Below are positions 6,953 to 13,871 of a stretch of DNA of 13,871 bases, piece by piece. The position numbers and the translations under genes are program-made. Source of the DNA: Proteobacteria bacterium UBA1858 (GTDB taxonomy: Bacteria; Pseudomonadota; Gammaproteobacteria; UBA4575); contig DDIE01000001.1 of assembly GCA_002338385.1 (NCBI GenBank), positions 1,919-15,789 of the forward strand, read 5' to 3'. Position 1 is the first letter of the stretch. Each line of letters begins with the position of its first letter. The notes under the pieces are model-generated. The model saw only the letters and a list, made by a program, of their open reading frames with translations. It searched no databases and had not been told where the DNA came from.

Positions 6953-7715
6953 ACTGACACTCTATTTGGCTGCGCAGGCCGCGACCTGTGCGACCGTAAT
7001 GCTCGTGTTCGCCTTGATCAGTACCTCTGGCGCCCTCGCGAATCCCAGCCTGTTCGCGCTGCATGAAAAGACTATGCCACCGCCGTTCTCTGCTGAATAT
7101 GATATCCATATGGGAAATATGACACTCGGCCAGCTGAGAATAGATCTACGCAAAAATAACAGCCATAGCTGGACCTATCGTGCACGCACTCAGGCCAAAG
7201 GTTTAGCCTCTCTGTTTGTGGGCGGTAATGAGATGACCGAAACCAGTCATTTAGAATTAATAGATGACACCATCAGACCGGTATTGTTTGAACGCATCCA
7301 GGTCACTAATAGTACTAACAAGAGTGAGCGCGCAATTTTTGAGTGGCACAACAATAGTGTTAAAACAAGTTACAAAGACCGCCGACTGCAACATCCTTTG
7401 AATAAATATAGCCTCGACAAATTCACTCTACAGCTGGCGTTAATGAATAATCTAGCAAGCTTGCCTGAGCGCAGTACTGTGGCTGTAATCAGCAAAGCTA
7501 AAATGAAAAAGTATGTCATTATCAGGCATGGCGCAGAGACCGTAGACACGGCTTTTGGTCGCCGCCAGGCCGTCGTGATTGAACGCCTGCGAGATGACGC
7601 ATCGTATATGATCTGGGCGGACAGCCGCACGCATGGTATCCCTCTGAAGATACAGCATATTAAACAAGGTAAAATGCAATACGAGGTAGTATTGGCTAGT
7701 AGCTCATTATTTTAG
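6936..7715 (+). CDS. DUF3108 secreted protein
   Basis: A 259-residue protein read from ATG 6936, inside the end of purN. It opens with a signal peptide: basic MKYPLR, a long hydrophobic run to about residue 30, then SGALA before NPSLF, giving a likely cleavage after A35; it should act in the periplasm. The mature part begins PPFSAEYDIHMGNMTLGQLRIDLRK and continues with GLASLFVGGNEMTETSHLEL, which resembles DUF3108 (a beta-rich family of unknown function that often follows purN). Start choice: the frame is open back to 6765 within purN, with further ATGs at 6885 and 6900, but only 6936 gives a proper signal peptide at the N-terminus. No clear ribosome binding site precedes it, so translation may be coupled to purN. 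Its stop is 15 bp from the convergent pmbA stop. Confidence 0.82.
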   Translation: MKYPLRLTLYLAAQAATCATVMLVFALISTSGALANPSLFALHEKTMPPPFSAEYDIHMGNMTLGQLRIDLRKNNSHSWTYRARTQAKGLASLFVGGNEMTETSHLELIDDTIRPVLFERIQVTNSTNKSERAIFEWHNNSVKTSYKDRRLQHPLNKYSLDKFTLQLALMNNLASLPERSTVAVISKAKMKKYVIIRHGAETVDTAFGRRQAVVIERLRDDASYMIWADSRTHGIPLKIQHIKQGKMQYEVVLASSSLF

Positions 7716-7730
7716 CTACACCATCAGCGC

Positions 7731-9056
7731 CTAAGCACCTGCTACGGTCAGATTGTCGAGCAAAATTGAACCACACTGAATACTGCCACAGGTATCAACA
7801 TCACTCCCTAGGGCGGCGATATTTTTAAACATGTCGGCCAGGTTTCCCGCAATCGTTATCTCTTGGACCGGATACTGAATTTCTCCATTCTCTACCCAGA
7901 AACCACTCGCTCCTCTGGAATAATCCCCTGTCACTGGATTGACTCCGTGGCCGATTAATTCAGTCACCAGTAGCCCAGTATTAAGCTCAGCAAGAAGTTC
8001 ATCAAAGGATTTAGCACTGTGATTGAGATGGATATTATGCATACCGCCTGCATTAGCTGTGGTGCGCATATTAAGTTTGCGCGCAGCATAGCTGTTCAGC
8101 AAATATCCTTGCAGAATACCATTCTCGACAATATTTCTGGGCTGTGTGGATACACCCTCATTATCAAAAGGTGCGCTCGCAAGCCCGCCAGGTACATGCG
8201 GATCCTCTTTGATCGTCAGCCAATCAGGGAATATTGTGTTGCCAATTGCATCGACTAAAAAAGAAGAATCCCGATAAATCGCACTGCCCCTAATTGCGGA
8301 GAAGAAGTGCCCAATAATTGAACGGGCGATACGCGGCTCGAATAATACCGGTATCTGACAAGTCTTCAGACCACGTGCCGACAAGCGTCTGACACTGCGG
8401 TCACGTGCTTGCTGCCCCACATAGTGCTCTGCATCCAGTTGTTCACCACGACGATTCACTGAATACCAATAATCACGCTGCATCCCGCTGGCATCACCAG
8501 CGACAACAGAGCAGCTCAAACTATGACGCGTACTCGCATACTGGCCTAAAAAGCCATGTGTATTGGCATAAATCATATGTGAGCGGATGCTGCTGACAGT
8601 CGCCCCTTCAGAATTGACAATATCTGCATGATCGCGTGCGGCAGCTTCGCAAGCAATTGCTTTCTCCAGCGCGCGCTCGGCATCCATGTCCCATGGATGA
8701 TCTAATTCTAGTTGCGGATAGTTGTTAGCCATCAATTGCGCATCAGCCAAGCCGGCACATTCATCTTGAGCGGTGAATTTTGCAATATTCAAGGCCGCAT
8801 CTATTGTCCGTTGAATGGCTTCAGGCCGCAGGTCGTTACTACTGGCTGAGCCCTTTGCTTGACCGCGATAAACTGTCACTGCCATGGTGCGTTGATTATG
8901 ATGTTCGCATGTTTCAACATCCCCTAAACGCGCTGTCACCGAATACCCTTTATCGTTGCTGGCCATGATTTCCGCACTATCAGCGCCACGCGAGCTGGCA
9001 TAGTCGAGACTCTCTGGTAACAACACCTGCAGGTCAGATTGATCAATATTATCCAT
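7731..9056 (-). CDS. pmbA: PmbA/TldE, metalloprotease subunit
   Basis: A 441-residue member of the PmbA/TldD family (E. coli PmbA 450). The C-terminal half has the family signature, ELIGHGVNPVTGDYSRGASGFWVENGEIQYPV, and a GSILLDNLTVAG end. It lacks the HExxxH zinc motif, as expected for the TldE partner. TldD and PmbA form a heterodimer that degrades unfolded peptides through a protected chamber; in E. coli it matures microcin B17 and degrades the antitoxin CcdA. It starts two bases after the tldD stop (TAA CT ATG), so the two subunits are probably translated together. There is no hairpin with a T-run between it and the convergent DUF3108 gene. Confidence 0.95.
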   Translation of the reverse strand: MDNIDQSDLQVLLPESLDYASSRGADSAEIMASNDKGYSVTARLGDVETCEHHNQRTMAVTVYRGQAKGSASSNDLRPEAIQRTIDAALNIAKFTAQDECAGLADAQLMANNYPQLELDHPWDMDAERALEKAIACEAAARDHADIVNSEGATVSSIRSHMIYANTHGFLGQYASTRHSLSCSVVAGDASGMQRDYWYSVNRRGEQLDAEHYVGQQARDRSVRRLSARGLKTCQIPVLFEPRIARSIIGHFFSAIRGSAIYRDSSFLVDAIGNTIFPDWLTIKEDPHVPGGLASAPFDNEGVSTQPRNIVENGILQGYLLNSYAARKLNMRTTANAGGMHNIHLNHSAKSFDELLAELNTGLLVTELIGHGVNPVTGDYSRGASGFWVENGEIQYPVQEITIAGNLADMFKNIAALGSDVDTCGSIQCGSILLDNLTVAGA

Positions 9057-9058
9057 AG

Positions 9059-10498
9059 TTATGCTTGTGTGCCTCCCACAGTAATTCCATCCACTCTTAG
9101 CGTCGGCTGACCAACACCCACTGGGACACTCTGTCCATCCTTACCACAAGTGCCTATGCCAGAATCTAATGCAAGATCATTTCCAATCATGCTGACACGT
9201 GTCAGTACATCAGGACCATCCCCTATCAGGGTCGCACCTTTCACGGGGTAACTAATTTTACCGTTTTCAATCATGTATGCTTCCGAGGCTGAGAACACAA
9301 ACTTACCTGAAGTAATGTCTACCTGACCACCACCGAAGTTAACCGCATAGAAACCTTTATCTACCGAGGCAATGATTTCTTCTGGTTGGTGCTGGCCAGC
9401 AAGCATGTAGGTATTGGTCATGCGCGGCATAGGCAAGTGGGCATAAGATTGTCTGCGACCATTGCCAGTAGACACCGTCTTGGATAAGCGCGCATTAAGT
9501 CGATCGTGCATATAGGCTTTTAAAATGCCATCTTCAATCAATGTGGTGCATTGTGTCGGTACACCCTCGTCGTCAATATTGAGTGAGCCGCGGCGTTGCT
9601 GCAGGGTACCATCGTCAACCACAGTGACTCCTGGACTAGCGACACGCTCACCAATACGACCACTGAAAGCAGAGGTCTGTTTGCGGTTAAAGTCACCCTC
9701 CAAGCCATGTCCTATTGCCTCATGCAGTAATACCCCCGGCCAACCTGGACCGAGTACTACCGTCATGTTCCCTGCTGGCGCATCTTTAGCCTCGAGATTA
9801 ACCAGCGCTTGTCTGACCGCCTCTTGGGCAAAGTGTTGAGCACAATTATTGGCCACAAATTGCTGATAGTCATAGCGACCACCACCGCCCATAGAACCCT
9901 GCTCGCGACGCCCGTTGTGCTCGACAATAACATTGATATTGAATCTGACTAACGGGCGTATGTCGGCTGCCAGGGTGCCATCACTCAAAGCCACCAACAC
10001 CGTGTCATGGGTACCAACCAGGCTCACCATCACTTGCTTGACCCGCTTATCCTGTGACCGTGCAGCAGCATCAGCTTGTTGTAACAAAGCCATCTTTTCA
10101 TTTTCATCCAAGCCATCCAGCGGGCTATCAGGCGAATAAAGACCATGCCCAGTTTTAACTTGCCAGGCGGGTAACTGCTGTGGCCCCCCCGCGCGCGCAA
10201 TATTTCTAGCTACTTGAGCTGATTCAAGCAAAGCCTGTGCTTCGATATCATCCGAATAGGCAAAACCGCATTTGTCTCCCGCGAGTGCGCGCACACCGAC
10301 GCCACGCTCTATACTGAAGCTGGCGTCTTTAACGATGCCATCGTCCAGTGACCAGGCTTCTCGCGTAGTGCTCTGAAAATATAAATCTGCCGCATCGATA
10401 CCACCACCCAGGGTGACGGCTAATGCTTTGTGCAGATCATCCTCATCTAATCCGGTAGGTGCCAGTAATTGTGCTTTTGCTAAATCTAAATCACTCAT
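9059..10498 (-). CDS. tldD: TldD, catalytic subunit of the TldD/PmbA metalloprotease
   Basis: A 479-residue protein (E. coli TldD 481). The zinc-binding HEAIGH motif is at H259, E260, H264 in LLHEAIGHGLEGDFNRK, and the family continues with TSAFSGRIGERVASPGVTVVDDGT, GRRQSYAHLPMPRMTNTY and the C-terminal GIGTCGKDGQSVPVGVGQPTLRV block. With PmbA it forms the processing protease described for microcin B17 leader peptide and CcdA. The start has an AGGA five bases upstream. It follows the amidase by 20 bp and precedes pmbA by 2 bp. The genes between yhdP and pmbA all lie on the same strand and are likely one operon. A run of seven G on the coding strand next to a GC repeat (10184-10198) is in frame and intact. 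Confidence 0.96.
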   Translation of the reverse strand: MSDLDLAKAQLLAPTGLDEDDLHKALAVTLGGGIDAADLYFQSTTREAWSLDDGIVKDASFSIERGVGVRALAGDKCGFAYSDDIEAQALLESAQVARNIARAGGPQQLPAWQVKTGHGLYSPDSPLDGLDENEKMALLQQADAAARSQDKRVKQVMVSLVGTHDTVLVALSDGTLAADIRPLVRFNINVIVEHNGRREQGSMGGGGRYDYQQFVANNCAQHFAQEAVRQALVNLEAKDAPAGNMTVVLGPGWPGVLLHEAIGHGLEGDFNRKQTSAFSGRIGERVASPGVTVVDDGTLQQRRGSLNIDDEGVPTQCTTLIEDGILKAYMHDRLNARLSKTVSTGNGRRQSYAHLPMPRMTNTYMLAGQHQPEEIIASVDKGFYAVNFGGGQVDITSGKFVFSASEAYMIENGKISYPVKGATLIGDGPDVLTRVSMIGNDLALDSGIGTCGKDGQSVPVGVGQPTLRVDGITVGGTQA

Positions 10499-10503
10499 AG
10501 TGT

Positions 10504-10507
10504 TCCT
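10504..10507 (-). promoter_or_regulatory. Ribosome binding site of tldD
   Basis: AGGA on the minus strand, five bases before ATG 10498, in the 20-bp gap after the amidase gene. It supports the chosen tldD start. Confidence 0.5.
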
Positions 10508-10518
10508 GTATTAATAAA

Positions 10519-11340
10519 CTATTTTTTAGTCGATCCTAGTGTTCTGTGTTGCAGACAGGGAAAAGTCCGGCGCGTATGGTGCATGCGTTCTAGATCAATC
10601 TCGGCAATAACCACACCAGCACCCTGTGACAAACGATTGAGGACATTTCCCCATGGATCGACCACCATACTATCCCCATAGGTGCTGCGACCATTGAAAT
10701 GGTAGCCACCCTGATTAGCGGCGATCAGGTAACAAAGATTTTCCACCGCGCGTGCGCGCACCAGTACTTCCCAGTGAGCCTTACCAGTGGTAGCAGTAAA
10801 TGCTGCTGGTAGGGCAATTATCTCTGCACCCATATCAATTAGTTGGCGAAACATTTCTGGGAAACGCAAGTCGTAGCATATGCCCAAACCTAACTTCCCG
10901 AATGGTGTGTCAGCCACTACCAAGTCTGAGCCATAGGCAATTGTTTCTGATTCCTTGTAGGATTCTTCACCCTCGAGTTCAACATCGAACAGATGTATCT
11001 TATCGTATCTGGCCACCACCTCACCTGCGCTGTTGTACAACAGTGATGCAGCAAGAATTTTATGCTCATCCTGCGCTTCCAGCGGTATCGTGCCTGCAAC
11101 TATCCAGACTTTGTGTTTCTTCGCTTGTTCATGCAGAAAATTCTGGATGGGTCCGCTGCCATAAGGCTCACGAATATCGACTTTATCTGTCTCCTGCATA
11201 CCCATAATCGGAAAATTTTCCGGTAACACAATCAGCTCCGCACCCTGATGTTTAGCAGCTTGAATAAGACGTTCCGCTTCCATCAGATTAGTATCACGTT
11301 GTGGGGCAGAAGCCATTTGAATTGCGGCGACTTTACTCAT
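10519..11340 (-). CDS. Nitrilase-superfamily amidase, Nit1-like (probable deaminated glutathione amidase)
   Basis: A 273-residue carbon-nitrogen hydrolase with the full catalytic triad: E41 in LPENF, K114 in YDKIHLFDV and C155 in GICYDLRFPEMF. The region FDVELEGEESYKESETIAYG and the C-terminal FPCLQHR resemble the Nit1/NitA/YbeM-like group that hydrolyses deaminated glutathione, a side product of transaminases, to alpha-ketoglutarate and cysteinylglycine. That substrate is inferred from subgroup resemblance, not shown here. Start: GAAGG nine bases before ATG 11340, overlapping the yhdP stop. It lies 12 bp after yhdP and 20 bp before tldD; a nitrilase in this position is known from other proteobacteria as far as I recall. 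Confidence 0.9.
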   Translation of the reverse strand: MSKVAAIQMASAPQRDTNLMEAERLIQAAKHQGAELIVLPENFPIMGMQETDKVDIREPYGSGPIQNFLHEQAKKHKVWIVAGTIPLEAQDEHKILAASLLYNSAGEVVARYDKIHLFDVELEGEESYKESETIAYGSDLVVADTPFGKLGLGICYDLRFPEMFRQLIDMGAEIIALPAAFTATTGKAHWEVLVRARAVENLCYLIAANQGGYHFNGRSTYGDSMVVDPWGNVLNRLSQGAGVVIAEIDLERMHHTRRTFPCLQHRTLGSTKK

Positions 11341-11349
11341 TGAACAACA

Positions 11350-11354
11350 CCTTC
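11350..11354 (-). promoter_or_regulatory. Ribosome binding site of the amidase, overlapping the yhdP stop
   Basis: GAAGG on the minus strand nine bases before ATG 11340. It overlaps the yhdP TGA (11353-11355), so ribosomes ending yhdP may re-initiate on the amidase. Confidence 0.45.
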
Positions 11355-13871
11355 ATTGGTTGAGTGTATTTTCTTCAGACGATTCATCTGAGACTTTTTT
11401 TATTTTGACTATTTCTGGCTGCTCCCAGGTACCTGTCATGCTGTATTGGTATTTGAGTGCTTTATCCAAACCGACAACTTTTGCGACCTTATCAACGACA
11501 AAGCCTGCTGCGGCACCAATTGGCCCGCCTACAATCGCACCCGCGGCAGGTAATGACTCAGTCACAGACGGAGTAACAAATATATTTTGAGCATAGGTCC
11601 GAGCAACTATATTGGTTGTCCCAGTAAATTCAATCACCGCCGCGGACGAATCGATTATAACTTGTTCCATTTTCATTTCACCGCCAGACTGCAAATCTAA
11701 ATCACCAGAAATAGTATTAAAGGCGAAGCCTTTAGTCGTGACATCTTTAAAGTCCAGACTCAAGCGTCGGGTCAAGGCACTCAAATTAAACAGTGCTAAC
11801 AAGCGACCTGCACCCGGCTCGACTTCGGTGATTGAGCCGGCCCGAATATCCAGACTGGTGCGTCCGGTCATATTGCCCAAGTTAACTTTATGCGGTGCAT
11901 CAGGCCAGCTCAGCTGCGTTTTAATTGAACCATTACCATTTCTGAGACCGGTCTGAAAATTCAAACTTTCCAGAGCATCTGCCAGATCTGAGGTGGTCAT
12001 ATCAAAGCTGAACTCACTCCAGATATTATCCTTATCAGTCTGCCGCCAGGAACCCTGTCCATGTGCTCGCAGATCGACCAGAGCGAAATTAACATCACTA
12101 AAAAATAATCCATCGTGAATGGTCTCAGCCGTCACATCGACCGCACGAATCAGTTTATCTTTGAGATGGAAACGCTTAGCTTTAAAAACAAAGGCAGGCA
12201 ATATATTTGGATCCAAGACTTGTTCTGATTTTTCCTCATTATGATGTACCCTAAATTCTTGCATATCAAAAACGATGGGGGCATTTGCAAGTTGAGGCCA
12301 TAGTACCCTGCCGGTGGCTAATGAAGAACTTATAGCAAGCACGTAGTTGTCATCCTCCATCGCGGCCTGAAGAGACATGTCCTGAGCTGGCCAAGGTGAC
12401 CAATCCAAAGCTTGGATATGCAAGTCCACCCGCGGCAACTCAGCAGCAGTATTATTGATACCTCGGCGCGTCAGTTCTGCAGTATATTGCTGATAAGTCT
12501 GCACCCAGGACTCAATCGGTAAGCGATCAATCTGGCCGACTATGTTAAGACCCTGATTGAGTGCGTATGCTGTATCTGTTGGCTGGCCAAGTTCGATCAG
12601 TCGCAAAGTAAATGGCTGCTGTTGATCCATTGTAAAGAGTAAACTGGCTTGATCTGCAAATTGCCACCGCATGCTTGCTTGTTTTTGGTCAAACAATAAT
12701 GCTGTCGCTAACGACTCGGACGCGGACTTATGCAACGGGTAAGGCAGATTAGACTGGATCCCCTGTAGTTGACTGAGAACGCTTAAGGTCAGTTTTTCGG
12801 GATTATTTTGCTTGAACATGGACGGCAAATAGAGCGTACCCTGAATCGGTGTTTGCCCCTGTATAAATGGCTTAAACTGAGGAAGCTGGCTGCTGATATA
12901 GGCATCGACATCAAATTTGCCATTAAAATATAATTCCGACGCGCCGGCCCCTAGGGCCTTGGCACTGAGTGCTAGCTTGTGCCCGTATAAACTGGCTGAT
13001 AAATATTCACCATAGGCACCATCTTGATCAAACGCTAGCGTCCCCCTGAGATCTTGCATGGCCATATTTGCAGCATGAATATGCAGAGTGTTGCCAATAA
13101 AATTGAGCATGCCTGATACTCTGAAAGGTAAAGCTACTTTTTGCGACAATGATTTAGTGAAAGAGAGTTGTAGCTTAGTATCTCCCTCTAAGGATAGTTG
13201 ATCTGCCACAGAGTTTTGGCGCGCAACCAGACCTGCATCGGCTAGGAAATGGATTAAATTCTGACCACCTCCCTTAAGCTCTCCCTCGGCCTCTAGTACC
13301 GCTTTGAGGAATGATGGGATCTCCAAGCGCGCGCGCGTGAGTTGTGAGTCATACATAATGCCCTGTGTGGGTAACACCACTACCCGGTCTTTATTCAGGC
13401 TGATGGTTGCCTGCACATCACTGAAAGCAGGCCAATCTCGCTTGTATTCGATGACAGCATCCCGCAGCAACACATCAGCCAGTATCACACCACTGCGTTT
13501 ATGGAATGGAAACTCGCTCAGCAGTCCACGTAATAATATGTTCGAACTAACCAGCTGGCCTTCATGAACTGCATCAGCAAACCACTTTTTAGTGCGACTG
13601 ATCTGTTTAAGTGCGGGCAGGTAACGATTCAATTCTGCCGCGCTGGCGCGCTCTATATATACTTGCGCGTCACTGTAAATTTGATCCTTATCCAGGAGAG
13701 CAGTAAATCGCGTGGCGAGCGCTAAATCATTATTTTCAATAGCGAGTCGCTCAGTATGTAAGCTGTGGATCTGGCCATAATGTTGCCAATCAAGCTCACC
13801 GGTGAGTGCAATTTGTAAAACATCGGCGGGATACATTTGAGGCAACAATAATTCAACTTGTTGACTGGTTA
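11353..13871 (-). CDS. yhdP: YhdP family AsmA-like protein, N-terminus cut by the right window edge
   Basis: The frame runs without a stop to base 13871, giving 838 codons plus two bases; a TTG at 13848 is only an internal codon. E. coli YhdP is 1266 residues, so about the C-terminal two thirds is present. The C-terminal AsmA-like domain is clear: GRTSLDIRAGSITEVEPGAG, RLLALFNLSALTRRLSLDFKD, then TTKGFAFNTISGDLDLQSG, and a glycine-rich segment (AGAIVGGPIGAAAG) near the end. The remainder is beta-strand-rich and repetitive in hydrophobic pattern. YhdP is an inner-membrane-anchored, periplasm-spanning protein of the group with TamB and YdbH that is implicated in phospholipid transport to the outer membrane. 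The missing N-terminus should hold the membrane anchor. It heads the run yhdP-amidase-tldD-pmbA. In relatives rng lies upstream, which cannot be seen here. Confidence 0.9.
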   Translation of the reverse strand, partial: TSQQVELLLPQMYPADVLQIALTGELDWQHYGQIHSLHTERLAIENNDLALATRFTALLDKDQIYSDAQVYIERASAAELNRYLPALKQISRTKKWFADAVHEGQLVSSNILLRGLLSEFPFHKRSGVILADVLLRDAVIEYKRDWPAFSDVQATISLNKDRVVVLPTQGIMYDSQLTRARLEIPSFLKAVLEAEGELKGGGQNLIHFLADAGLVARQNSVADQLSLEGDTKLQLSFTKSLSQKVALPFRVSGMLNFIGNTLHIHAANMAMQDLRGTLAFDQDGAYGEYLSASLYGHKLALSAKALGAGASELYFNGKFDVDAYISSQLPQFKPFIQGQTPIQGTLYLPSMFKQNNPEKLTLSVLSQLQGIQSNLPYPLHKSASESLATALLFDQKQASMRWQFADQASLLFTMDQQQPFTLRLIELGQPTDTAYALNQGLNIVGQIDRLPIESWVQTYQQYTAELTRRGINNTAAELPRVDLHIQALDWSPWPAQDMSLQAAMEDDNYVLAISSSLATGRVLWPQLANAPIVFDMQEFRVHHNEEKSEQVLDPNILPAFVFKAKRFHLKDKLIRAVDVTAETIHDGLFFSDVNFALVDLRAHGQGSWRQTDKDNIWSEFSFDMTTSDLADALESLNFQTGLRNGNGSIKTQLSWPDAPHKVNLGNMTGRTSLDIRAGSITEVEPGAGRLLALFNLSALTRRLSLDFKDVTTKGFAFNTISGDLDLQSGGEMKMEQVIIDSSAAVIEFTGTTNIVARTYAQNIFVTPSVTESLPAAGAIVGGPIGAAAGFVVDKVAKVVGLDKALKYQYSMTGTWEQPEIVKIKKVSDESSEENTLNQ

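Noticed and set aside
7695..7720. TAGCT/AGCTA repeat at the end of the DUF3108 gene as a bidirectional terminator
   Set aside because: Stem of only 5 bp, AT-rich, with no following T-run.
8146..8154. DnaA-box-like TGTGGATAC near hda
   Set aside because: A single imperfect match inside pmbA, several kilobases from hda, without further boxes or an AT-rich element; not an origin.
9525..9839. 104-codon open frame on the plus strand
   Set aside because: Antisense to the conserved core of tldD, low-complexity composition, no start signal.
10184..10198. C7 run followed by a GC repeat in tldD as a frameshift switch
   Set aside because: The reading frame is intact and the residues (IARAGGP) are plain; the tract is short.
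10800..11207. 135-codon open frame on the plus strand
   Set aside because: It lies antisense inside the amidase, whose catalytic triad is intact. No recognisable domain; a frame shadow.
11612..11956. 114-codon open frame on the plus strand
   Set aside because: Antisense to the AsmA-like domain of yhdP, with no family resemblance.

Overview
The window is a chromosomal housekeeping segment from a proteobacterium, most likely a gammaproteobacterium (a betaproteobacterium cannot be excluded). The evidence is the family set: Hda, DUF2069, DUF3108, TldD/PmbA, YhdP and a glutaredoxin-type ArsC, in an order (arsC-wrbA-DUF2069-hda-x-purM-purN-DUF3108) that I recall from pseudomonads and relatives. 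Base composition is moderate, and the far left end is visibly more AT-rich. I see no rRNA, tRNA, CRISPR array, transposase or integrase.

Layout. (1) 1-2306, minus strand: two tandem family-4-type glycosyltransferases, the second cut by the left edge; they look like the end of a surface-polysaccharide locus. (2) 2449-3767, plus strand: arsC-like reductase, wrbA-like flavoprotein and a DUF2069 membrane protein, tightly packed. (3) 3745-5093, minus strand: hda, the regulator of replication initiation, and a CDP-alcohol phosphatidyltransferase. (4) 5266-7715, plus strand: purM and purN (purine synthesis) and a secreted DUF3108 protein. (5) 7731-13871, minus strand, transcribed right to left: yhdP (5' end off the right edge), a Nit1-type amidase, tldD and pmbA, with gaps of 12, 20 and 2 bp, so probably one operon.

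How the genes work together. PurM and PurN are purine-pathway enzymes (steps 5 and 3). TldD and PmbA (TldE) form a heterodimeric metalloprotease and are encoded back to back here. YhdP is an AsmA-like protein implicated in lipid transport across the envelope, and the amidase between yhdP and tldD probably repairs deaminated glutathione. The phospholipid-type synthase beside hda and the glycosyltransferases add envelope functions.

Genes fill almost the whole window. The only sizeable gaps are 2307-2448 and 5094-5265, both between divergent genes, and neither shows a convincing strong promoter or known operator. I found no undescribed multi-gene system. The findings are modest: a left-edge glycosyltransferase with a homopolymer near its start, a diverged clamp-binding motif in Hda, overlaps and gene-order peculiarities.
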